The notes under the pieces are model-generated. The model saw only the letters and a program-made list of their open reading frames with translations. It was not told the DNA's origin and searched no databases. Positions 17,605 through 24,480 of a stretch of 38,933 nucleotides of DNA are shown here, in pieces; the stretch's first letter is position 1, and each line of letters opens with the position of its first letter. Source of the DNA: an uncultured Bacteroidales bacterium (GTDB lineage Bacteria; Bacteroidota; Bacteroidia; Bacteroidales; F082). Position numbers and translations under genes: made by a program. The stretch lies in contig CAMYYV010000014.1 of NCBI GenBank assembly GCA_947303625.1, forward strand, positions 1 to 38,933, written 5' to 3'.

Positions 17605-17964
17605 ATGAACTTCGCATACACTTACATTATGACCAACAAAGGGCATTCTATTTTATACACAGGATGCACAAATGATTTAGTGCGGAGGGTGAGTGAGCAT
17701 AAAAAACATCATTACAAGGGGTCTTTTACTGACAAGTACAATTGTGAATATTGTGTTTTCTATAAAGAATTCACCAGTTATCAATCTGCCATCGACGAAG
17801 AAAACAGGATAAAAGGATTGTCTCGAGAAGTAAAAATCAAGCTGATTGAAGAAAAGAATCCAGAATGGAAAGAACTAGTGACCGAGAAAGGGTTCGTATA
17901 TGACAAAACGCCATGGAGTGAAAAAGTGAAACAGGTCATAGATGACATAATGAGAAATCCATGA
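17605..17964 (+). CDS. GIY-YIG nuclease superfamily protein
   Basis: A 119-residue protein consisting of one GIY-YIG-like domain: YTYIMTNKGHSILYTGCTND (the GIY and YIG positions read as TYI and YTG), LVRRVSEHKKHHYKGSFTDK, and the later conserved segment AIDEENRIKGLSREVKIKLI. Such small proteins are common in Bacteroidota, often in many copies, and have no proven role. Its base composition is richer in A/T than the neighbours. It is bracketed by same-orientation 21-bp repeat ends at 17567 and 17963, and its TGA stop codon overlaps the second. Confidence 0.88.
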   Translation: MNFAYTYIMTNKGHSILYTGCTNDLVRRVSEHKKHHYKGSFTDKYNCEYCVFYKEFTSYQSAIDEENRIKGLSREVKIKLIEEKNPEWKELVTEKGFVYDKTPWSEKVKQVIDDIMRNP

Positions 17965-18090
17965 GATTCCCTGCGGGAATGGATTACTGTTTGTTTTTAA
18001 AACGCGGCGGCAGCAAGAGCCCACGAATTGTAAGAGCCACATGCCGCCGCTTTATAGACTATACCTTCACTCCATTCCCGAAGGGAATCT
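17963..18090. repeat. REPIN-like element, copy B
   Basis: 128 bp, with the same inverted 21-bp ends as copy A and inner GCGGCGGC (18004-18011) and GCCGCCGC (18043-18050), again 31 bases apart. All other internal sequence differs. It exactly fills the gap between the convergent GIY-YIG and dus genes; each stop codon (TGA at 17962-17964 and TAG at 18091-18089) overlaps an end. Confidence 0.88.
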
Positions 18091-19066
18091 AATAATAACC
18101 TTCTATCTCCTCCAAAATCCCATAGACCTCCTCAACGGACAGCGTCTCCATCAATCTCATTTTGAACGGCTTGAAGTTGGGCAGCCCCTTGAAATACGAC
18201 GCCCAGTGCTTGCGGATTTCCAATAGGGCGATGTGTTCTCCCTTCCACTCCACCGAACGTTCCAACTGTATTTTGCTGACCCGCACACGTTCCTCCACGT
18301 CGGGCACAGGAAGCTCCTCCCCTGTCTCGAGATAATGCCGAATTTGGCTGAATATCCAGGGATTTCCGTAGGAGGCACGACCTATCATTAGGCCATCCAC
18401 ACCGTAGGTTTCCTTGTAATGCTTGGCCGAAGGACCATCCACCACGTCGCCGTTGCCGATGATAGGGATGTGCATGCGTGGGTTGTTTTTCACTGCACCA
18501 ATAAGGGTCCAGTCGGCGGGCTCGCTGTATTTGGTGGTACGCAGGCGACCGTGTATCGTCAGGGCGGCGATGCCCACGTCTTGCAGTCGCTCTGCGATGT
18601 CGACGATCTCGCGGTGCTCGTCGTCGTAGCCGAGGCGCGTCTTCACGGTGACTGGTGTCTTCACCGCTTCCACCACGGCCTTGGTGATGGCCACCATCTT
18701 GGGGATATCGTTCATGATGCCTGAGCCGGCGCCTTTGGAGGCCACCTTCTTCACGGGACAGCCGAAGTTGATGTCGATAATGTCGGGGTGGGCGGTCTCG
18801 GCATAACGAGCCGCTTCCACCATAGGCTCGACGGCATTGCCGAAGATCTGGATACCCACGGGGCGCTCCATCTCCTCGAAATCCAGCTTCTTGATGCTCT
18901 TCACCGAGTCGCGGATGAGGCCGTCGGCGCTGATGAACTCCGAGTAGACCACGTCGGCGCCGAAGAGCTTGCACACATAGCGGAACGGCGGGTCGGAGAC
19001 GTCCTCCATCGGGGCGAGGAGAAGGGGGTAGTGTTCGAATTCCAGTGGGCCGAGAGTGTATTTCAT
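18089..19066 (-). CDS. dusB: tRNA-dihydrouridine synthase (DusB type)
   Basis: Flavin enzyme that reduces uridines in the D-loop of tRNA. The 325-residue protein starts with LLLAPMEDVSDPPFRYVCKL and contains IIDINFGCPVKKVASKGAGS (catalytic cysteine in FGCP), TVKTRLGYDDEH, ALTIHGRLRTTKYSEPADW, IPIIGNGDV and DGLMIGRASYGNPWIF, the TIM-barrel FMN sites. Normal length. The stop codon lies at the edge of repeat element B. Upstream is the palindrome at 19087-19188 and then the divergent CPBP gene. Confidence 0.95.
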   Translation of the reverse strand: MKYTLGPLEFEHYPLLLAPMEDVSDPPFRYVCKLFGADVVYSEFISADGLIRDSVKSIKKLDFEEMERPVGIQIFGNAVEPMVEAARYAETAHPDIIDINFGCPVKKVASKGAGSGIMNDIPKMVAITKAVVEAVKTPVTVKTRLGYDDEHREIVDIAERLQDVGIAALTIHGRLRTTKYSEPADWTLIGAVKNNPRMHIPIIGNGDVVDGPSAKHYKETYGVDGLMIGRASYGNPWIFSQIRHYLETGEELPVPDVEERVRVSKIQLERSVEWKGEHIALLEIRKHWASYFKGLPNFKPFKMRLMETLSVEEVYGILEEIEGYY

Positions 19067-19086
19067 TTCATGGTCGATTTGACTGG

Positions 19087-19188
19087 ACTATGGCTTATGG
19101 CCTATAGCCTATGGCCCGCTACAGCCAAGAGCACGCAATTCGCGCTTTGGGTGAAGCGAGCCATAGGCCATCAGTCATGGGCTATAGT
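19087..19188. repeat. Heptad-word intergenic palindrome with GGCTCGCT core (copy 2)
   Basis: Arms 19087-19120 and 19155-19188, 34 bases each, match at 26 positions; four of the eight differences would still pair as G-U in RNA read from the plus strand. The centre resembles those at 14270 and 20128. This copy sits between divergent genes, so it cannot simply be a terminator. Confidence 0.75.
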
Positions 19189-19221
19189 TAATTAAAAAAC
19201 ACCGCAAAATTACAAAAAGTG

Positions 19222-19229
19222 TATCTTTG
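19222..19229 (+). promoter_or_regulatory. Candidate -7 box of the CPBP protease gene
   Basis: TATCTTTG fits TAnnTTTG and lies 24 bases upstream of the ATG at 19254, ruling out the in-frame ATG at 19227. Confidence 0.6.
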
Positions 19230-19253
19230 CAGCAAAATTATAAACGTATTATC

Positions 19254-20120
19254 ATGTCAGACAACTTGAAACAATCCACGGGGATTAGGATCCTACTCTT
19301 CCTCGTCATCTTATTGGTAAGCGGCTTGATCAGTGTCGCTGCTGGCGCCCTCTTCATCTTTGGAGGCGACACGGGTATGAAGATCGGGCAGGGCATCAGC
19401 TCCATCTTCATGTTTGTGGTGCCGCCCATCGTCTACTATCTCATCACTCGCAAGGAGCACAAGATGCACGACCTTGGCTTCCGCCGCGTCAAAAGCCCGT
19501 GGCCGCTGTTCGTCCTCGCTGGCGCCGCGGTGATGTACGTCTCCCTGCCCGTCACCGAACAGCTGACGGAGTGGAACGAAGGCATGAAGTTGGGAGGTGC
19601 GTTGCAAACGCTTGAAGACTACCTGAAGGTTCTGGAGGAAGCGGCCGCCAACGCCACCGAGCAGATGCTCAACGTCGACACTATCGGCGGTTTGCTGTTC
19701 AACCTGGTCGTCATCGCGTTGATCCCCGCCGTGGGTGAGGAGTTGACCTTCCGCGGCGTGTTGCAACAGGGCCTGTCGCGAAGGATCAACCCGCACATCG
19801 CCATCATCCTCTCGTCAGCCATCTTCTCGTTCATCCACTTCCAGTTCTACGGCTTCCTGCCGCGCATGTTCCTCGGCCTGCTGCTTGGCTATATGTTCTA
19901 CACCAGTGGCTCGTTGTGGGTCTGCATGCTGATGCATTTCCTCAACAACGGCAGCGCTGTGATGGTGTATTACCTCAACAACAAGGGCGTCATCGACGTC
20001 GATGTCGACCACCTCGGGACGACGCAGAACGTATGGATCATCGTGGCCAGCGCAGTAGTGACGACAGGCCTCATCGTATGGTGCTGGTGGAAAGGGAAAC
20101 AATCCCTGACTAAGAAATGA
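19254..20120 (+). CDS. CPBP-family intramembrane metalloprotease
   Basis: A 288-residue polytopic membrane protein with the Abi/CPBP motifs: EELTFRGVLQQ (EExxxR), FSFIHFQFYG (FxxxH) and a third conserved site MHFLNNGSAVM. About eight hydrophobic segments are visible, the first two at about residues 12-35 and 48-65. The family includes eukaryotic Rce1 CAAX proteases and bacterial proteins linked to bacteriocin self-protection; the substrate here is unknown. Start chosen at MSDNLKQ because the promoter box lies upstream of it. It is convergent with the C10 protease gene, with the palindrome at 20128-20231 between them. Confidence 0.9.
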   Translation: MSDNLKQSTGIRILLFLVILLVSGLISVAAGALFIFGGDTGMKIGQGISSIFMFVVPPIVYYLITRKEHKMHDLGFRRVKSPWPLFVLAGAAVMYVSLPVTEQLTEWNEGMKLGGALQTLEDYLKVLEEAAANATEQMLNVDTIGGLLFNLVVIALIPAVGEELTFRGVLQQGLSRRINPHIAIILSSAIFSFIHFQFYGFLPRMFLGLLLGYMFYTSGSLWVCMLMHFLNNGSAVMVYYLNNKGVIDVDVDHLGTTQNVWIIVASAVVTTGLIVWCWWKGKQSLTKK

Positions 20121-20127
20121 TTTTCTT

Positions 20128-20231
20128 TGGCCTATGGCTCATGGCTTATGGCCTATGGCTCGCTTCTCCCAAGGCGTGAAAACCGTGCCTTTGTGCAAAG
20201 CGGGCCATTGGCCATAGGCTATAGGCCATAG
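20128..20231. repeat. Heptad-word intergenic palindrome with GGCTCGCT core (copy 3)
   Basis: Between convergent genes. Left arm 20128-20164 has five clear words (GGCCTAT, GGCTCAT, GGCTTAT, GGCCTAT, GGCTCGC); right arm 20199-20231 is the complement. It ends exactly at the stop codon of the C10 protease gene (20234-20232). Confidence 0.78.
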
Positions 20232-23200
20232 TTACTGAACGACTACCTTCTGTACTTTCACGTCCGCGCCGTTCACTAAGCGCAGCATGTAGACACCCGG
20301 CACTTGGCTGAGTGTGACGGTGGCGTTGCCATCGATAGTCTCACTGCTGACGATGCGACCCATGATGTCGATGACCCGCAAGGTGGCAGGGCCCTCGTTG
20401 CTGATCGTCCAAGCGTTGCCGTTGAAGTAGGCGAACGGGATTGACGGCCCTTCGACGGGCTCAGGGGCCTGTTGACTGAACACCAACTTGAAGCGGCTCT
20501 CATAGTCGCTCGTCGTGGCGTCGAAGGCATAGCTTGGGTTGGCCAGCAGGTCGACATCGGCACCCGTCATATTGTCGATGAGGTGGAGGTAGGTCAGGTC
20601 GACGTTCTGCACGTCCACGTTGAGGGTGTAGATGCCGTTGCGCGAGGCCTTGAAGCTGATGGGCATCTCGCCTTGGCCCTCGCCGCGTGCCACGGAACAA
20701 TCGATGCCACCTTGCTTGAGGCTGAGGCGCGTGACCTTGTCGTTAAACACCATCTTACGCTGCAAGGCACCTTCGCCGAAACGCACGCGAGCCACGTCGA
20801 GTTGGCGTCCCTCACAAAGGACCTCGATGTTCACCAGAGCGGCTTTGTTGCCCGGCTCGGTGGTGGTGAAACGGATATTCGCAGTATTCGGGAAAACTAT
20901 CCCCTGCATAGAATATGGCTCGGGGTCGTTTTCGGCCGCCACCACGAAGATGCCTTCGCAGGGCTTGATGCAGTTGTCGGTGGCGAGCACGATGGCGTCG
21001 CCAGTAGCGTTCATGCGGTAGAAGTCGCGGCCGCTATAGAGATAGGCATCGCATGTGAAAGGGTTGCCGATGAGGTTCCACCCCACAAACGTCACGCCGC
21101 TGTCGGTGGAACGGGGAACAATGACATATTTGTCATCGGTGGTAGCGGGGAAAGGCACGACTGCTCTCGATGTCAGGTTGAGCACCACGTCGTTCACGTT
21201 GGCATAGAGACAGCCATTAGTATTAATCCCACCCATCAGGGCGAATTGATTGCCGTAGCGCATATTTATCCATTCGAGGCCGTCGTCCCCGTTTTGGGCG
21301 AACTCATACAGGTCGACGCCGGTGAAGTCGGGATTCTCGACGGTACCGCCCACCATGCCACTGCTGACGGCCACCTCGGGTTTGATACCGCTCGGCGAGG
21401 CCAGCAGGTAATAGCCTGAGTTGGTATTGACATTCTCGGCACCATAGCCGACGATGTTTTTCTGGATGGTGCCTTGCACGTCGTTGGGGGTATAAAGCTG
21501 GCCGCCATCTTCGATGACAAGCCTACCGGGGTCATCGTTGGTAAGCGTGCCGCTGACGGTGAGCTTGCTGCCCTCGGTGACAGTCATCTTGTCGTTGGCG
21601 TTGAGCTCCAACGATGGAAGGCTGGCCGTGCCTAAGGAGAGGCCAGCCATGTTGGAGGCTTCCGTTTCTCCATTGTCAAAGATGGTCTTTAGCGTATATT
21701 GGTGTGCTGTGTTGTTGGCGATGTTAGAAAGCGTGTAGCTCGTTCCTGAAATGTTGGAGGCTACGCTCGTATTGTTGTCATACAGATTATAGAAGAATGA
21801 GCCATCAGTAATGCAGGTGCGGATGAGGAAAAGGACATTTTGTGTATTGACATTGGTTGTCGGATTGTCAGGATCCCAACTGCAATAATTGCCATTTGTG
21901 ACGACCGTGCTGTTGTATCCCATAGGATGAGCTTTGGCTTCTGGGTCATAAATAAACACCCACAAGTCTTTGGTTGGGTCGATCTCAATCGGTTCACTGA
22001 TGGCAATGTCATTCCATCCAGTGGATGAAACTGTGATGGATTGGGTGTGAATTTGGGTTTGGGGACGGCTGTTATTGGCGGTTGATGTATAGATGAACAA
22101 TTGGAAAGCACCTGTTTCAGTGGCGTAGAACGAAACCTTATAGATTACCTTGTTGGCTTCCAACATTGAAGCCGGGTACTTATGGCCGAAATAAATATAC
22201 ATAGAACCTGCTGTACCTGATCCGAACGGTCCTGTAAAACTACCATCTCCATAAGTCAGTACTTCTTCGTCAGTTGAAGGCAGGCACCATTCGGGTGCTG
22301 TCCAGTTGAGAGCCGTGTTGTCGCCGTTTTGAGTAACAGTCAAGTTAGTCGGAACGGGCTCGATGGCAACGGTAATGGTTGAAGTGGGTGCGGATACCGC
22401 TCCGTTGGCATCTCTGCTTTTCACATAATAGGCATAGGTACCGTATGACAGGTCGCTGTCGGTATAGGTGGTACTATTGGTGTTTGCCACAACAACTCCG
22501 TCTCTGTAAATGGAATAAGAGTCTGCGTTGGAAGCTAAAGTCCACGACAAGATGGCATTTCTACCCTCCTTGACAACGCTGAAATCTGTAGGTGCAGAAG
22601 CTGTGCAGTCCTTAGGCTGGATACCAATGACTGCGCTCTGGTCACTAGTGAAACTGTAACTTCCGCCTCCCGATCCGCCGCTACCTGGGACGAGGTTGTT
22701 CAATGCATAGAAGCCATCATTAGAGCCACTCCATCCCCAGTTAAAATGGAAGTAGTCGCTACTGTCGTAGCCGTCACATACAAAGGCATGTCCACCGCCA
22801 CTACCGCTACCGTTATATTCCACAGGTCTGCCGGCATTCAATTCGGTTTTAATGAGGGAAAGCCAGCTGTTGTTGCCATATTGTGATTTCTGTTTGTAAC
22901 TCACCCCTGTTTTATACCTAAAATAGGTGGTCAAAGCATAGGGAATGTCGTTGGAATAAGCGCCGCTACCATAGTCGGGGGCACCGCTAGTACCGTACAT
23001 CATGTTCACCGAGACTCCGCAATGGTACATCAGTTTGGCAATCTCAGCACTGGATGTATGGAGGGGCATTGCCGACCAATCGTAGGTGGCATTGGCATAG
23101 TTGACCATTTGCACGCCATACTCAGGATGGGTGCTGGGAGTGTAGGAATGTGAACTCGTTCCGCTGGTCGGATATTCCCAATATCTCATAATTTGGGCCA

Positions 23201-23738
23201 TGGCAGTAGCCACGCAACCTGTGACGGTGAGCTCACCGACATTATTGTCGAAGGGGCAAAGGTCATTGTAGCCAGGATCTTGGTCCCAGGTCGACTGAAT
23301 CAAGGCATCCACCACAACGGTGGCCCTGCCCGCCTTGCTGTTGCCTTCCACCAGATCGTTCCACAGCTGGGAGACTTCCTTGGTGGCTTTCACGTGGTTG
23401 TCGATGGCATACTGTATCTCTTCGTCATAGCCTTGCAGCCAGCCTCTGACGTTGGTGGACATATTCTCTGCCACGAAGGTCCCTGTCAGCGAGTATCCCA
23501 GCACGGGCTGCACGCAGTCGTCGGCGGCCATCACCACGAAGCCTTGCCGTGCGGTGAAGATATAGAGGTTGTTGAAGCCCGCCTGCTTCGAGAGGTCGGT
23601 GAGCTGAGCGGCTTTGGCTCCGTTGTTGTTCAGGAAGGTCTGTGCCACTTTTTGGGCACGGCTGGGGTCCACATGTCCGGCGAAGGTCATCGCGGGGAGC
23701 AGTGCCATCAAAATCAAGGAGAATAACAATCTTTTCAT
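20232..23738 (-). CDS. Secreted C10-family cysteine protease with T9SS sorting domain
   Basis: A 1168-residue secreted protein: signal peptide MKRLLFSLILMALLPAMTFA; Spi-like propeptide (about 25-135); peptidase C10 (streptopain/interpain) domain with catalytic Cys175 in TGCVATAMAQIMRYW and His317 in GGGHAFVCDGY, then FHFNWGWSGSNDGFY; fibronectin III-like repeats (about 380-465 and again near 640-700); a jelly-roll-like region between them; and a C-terminal cassette ending GVYMLRLVNGADVKVQKVVV, a type A T9SS sorting signal. It is therefore probably exported and surface-anchored or released. The start at 23738 was chosen over 23822 because a TACCTTTG promoter box lies between them and the signal peptide begins there. 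Confidence 0.93.
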   Translation of the reverse strand: MKRLLFSLILMALLPAMTFAGHVDPSRAQKVAQTFLNNNGAKAAQLTDLSKQAGFNNLYIFTARQGFVVMAADDCVQPVLGYSLTGTFVAENMSTNVRGWLQGYDEEIQYAIDNHVKATKEVSQLWNDLVEGNSKAGRATVVVDALIQSTWDQDPGYNDLCPFDNNVGELTVTGCVATAMAQIMRYWEYPTSGTSSHSYTPSTHPEYGVQMVNYANATYDWSAMPLHTSSAEIAKLMYHCGVSVNMMYGTSGAPDYGSGAYSNDIPYALTTYFRYKTGVSYKQKSQYGNNSWLSLIKTELNAGRPVEYNGSGSGGGHAFVCDGYDSSDYFHFNWGWSGSNDGFYALNNLVPGSGGSGGGSYSFTSDQSAVIGIQPKDCTASAPTDFSVVKEGRNAILSWTLASNADSYSIYRDGVVVANTNSTTYTDSDLSYGTYAYYVKSRDANGAVSAPTSTITVAIEPVPTNLTVTQNGDNTALNWTAPEWCLPSTDEEVLTYGDGSFTGPFGSGTAGSMYIYFGHKYPASMLEANKVIYKVSFYATETGAFQLFIYTSTANNSRPQTQIHTQSITVSSTGWNDIAISEPIEIDPTKDLWVFIYDPEAKAHPMGYNSTVVTNGNYCSWDPDNPTTNVNTQNVLFLIRTCITDGSFFYNLYDNNTSVASNISGTSYTLSNIANNTAHQYTLKTIFDNGETEASNMAGLSLGTASLPSLELNANDKMTVTEGSKLTVSGTLTNDDPGRLVIEDGGQLYTPNDVQGTIQKNIVGYGAENVNTNSGYYLLASPSGIKPEVAVSSGMVGGTVENPDFTGVDLYEFAQNGDDGLEWINMRYGNQFALMGGINTNGCLYANVNDVVLNLTSRAVVPFPATTDDKYVIVPRSTDSGVTFVGWNLIGNPFTCDAYLYSGRDFYRMNATGDAIVLATDNCIKPCEGIFVVAAENDPEPYSMQGIVFPNTANIRFTTTEPGNKAALVNIEVLCEGRQLDVARVRFGEGALQRKMVFNDKVTRLSLKQGGIDCSVARGEGQGEMPISFKASRNGIYTLNVDVQNVDLTYLHLIDNMTGADVDLLANPSYAFDATTSDYESRFKLVFSQQAPEPVEGPSIPFAYFNGNAWTISNEGPATLRVIDIMGRIVSSETIDGNATVTLSQVPGVYMLRLVNGADVKVQKVVVQ

Positions 23739-23767
23739 AGGAGAGGCATTATTTGGTTTTTCGGCTT

Positions 23768-23775
23768 CAAAGGTA
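23768..23775 (-). promoter_or_regulatory. Candidate -7 box of the C10 protease gene
   Basis: TACCTTTG on the minus strand fits TAnnTTTG and lies 29 bases before the ATG at 23738. Confidence 0.6.
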
Positions 23776-23851
23776 GCAAATCTTTTTTTGAGAACGGATT
23801 GTTTCGGGCAAGTTTTTTTCATGAAGCAATCAAAAACGTCATTTGTTGTAT

Positions 23852-23887
23852 AAAAAAGAGCCGGCAGCTTGCGCCACCGGCCCTCTC
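23852..23887 (-). terminator. Rho-independent terminator of the small secreted protein gene
   Basis: On the minus strand a GC-rich hairpin (AGAGGGCCGGTGGC, GCAA loop, GCTGCCGGCTCT) is followed by TTTTTT. It lies about 170 bases after the stop codon of the 87-residue protein, so repeat element C would be part of that transcript's 3' end. Confidence 0.75.
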
Positions 23888-23922
23888 AAAAAAGTATGAA
23901 AAGGAAACATTTATTGCCAAAG

Positions 23923-24054
23923 GAGGTTCCCTGCGGGAATGGAGTGGGTGTGAGGTTTAAACTGCGGCGGCTTCAAACGCCCTGAAGACAGTAGAATCCT
24001 CAAGCCGCCGCAAAATATTACAATGCCTCACTCCATTCCCCGCAGGGGAATCTC
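23923..24054. repeat. REPIN-like element, copy C
   Basis: 132 bp with the same layout as copies A and B: end hairpins, inner GCGGCGGC (23964-23971) and GCCGCCGC (24004-24011), 32 bases apart. The right-end hairpin is one base pair longer (TTCCCC/GGGGAA). Near the ends, GTGAGG on the left complements CCTCAC on the right, whereas copy A has GTTAGT/ACTAAC at the same place. Its right end is two bases from the stop codon of the small protein. Confidence 0.85.
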
Positions 24055-24056
24055 TA

Positions 24057-24320
24057 TTATTCCTCTCTGCGACGTTTGCCAACTAAGTAGGCGCCGCCAA
24101 GGAGGGCGAGGACGGCGATGCCGCTGCCCACGGGTGCGTTTTGGTTTTCACTTAAGCCGTGGTTCGGCAGCGCGGGTGTCGCGCCACCATCACGGTTGTT
24201 CATGAAGCCCGTCTGTTCGTTGCTCTTACCGCGTTGGAACAGGCCGCCACCGTCGGGATCGGCAAAGGTGGTCATGCTCAGTCCGAGGACGATTGCGATT
24301 GTCAGTGCTAGTTTCTTCAT
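24057..24320 (-). CDS. Small exported protein with C-terminal sorting-like membrane helix
   Basis: An 87-residue protein: signal peptide MKKLALTIAIVLGLSMTTFA, a Gly/Asn-rich middle of about 40 residues without hydrophobic segments, then APVGSG, a membrane helix (IAVLALLGGAYLVG) and a basic tail KRRREE. A short motif, hydrophobic helix and basic end are the layout of exosortase/sortase-type C-terminal signals; it recalls the Bacteroidota PID-CTERM type, but the match is only by eye. It lies directly downstream of the 1666-residue surface protein on the same strand, separated by a palindrome. Function unknown. Confidence 0.8.
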   Translation of the reverse strand: MKKLALTIAIVLGLSMTTFADPDGGGLFQRGKSNEQTGFMNNRDGGATPALPNHGLSENQNAPVGSGIAVLALLGGAYLVGKRRREE

Positions 24321-24373
24321 CGTTTTATGTTTTTATGTTGTTTTCTGATTCTATGTTCGTTCTTTGGATTCGT

Positions 24374-24477
24374 TTGCCTCTGGCTTTTGGCTTCTGGCTT
24401 CTGGCAGCTTTTTGAAGAGGGAAGGTCTTTCCTTCTTTAGGAGCTGCCAGAGGCCAATAGCCAGTGGCCAGTAACCA
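24374..24477. repeat. Heptad-word intergenic palindrome (GGC-word, copy 2)
   Basis: Between the two secreted-protein genes. Left arm words TCTGGCT, TTTGGCT, TCTGGCT, TCTGGCA; right arm GCTGCCAGAGGCC, AATAGCC, AGTGGCC. The centre (GAAGAGGGAAGG and CCTTCTTTAGGAGC) resembles that of the copy at 1812-1919, more than 22 kb away. Confidence 0.75.
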
Positions 24478-24480
24478 CAA

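Noticed and set aside
17605-17964. Homing endonuclease within an intron or intein
   Set aside because: The GIY-YIG protein is a stand-alone small domain; the neighbouring genes are intact and no intron ends are visible.
14270-20231. GGC-word palindromes as ordinary rho-independent terminators
   Set aside because: They lack U-tracts, are too long and imperfect, and one lies between divergent genes.
12315-24054. The three GATTCCC elements as a CRISPR array or as insertion-sequence remnants
   Set aside because: They are dispersed, not regularly arrayed, and contain no coding remnant or target-site duplication that I can see.
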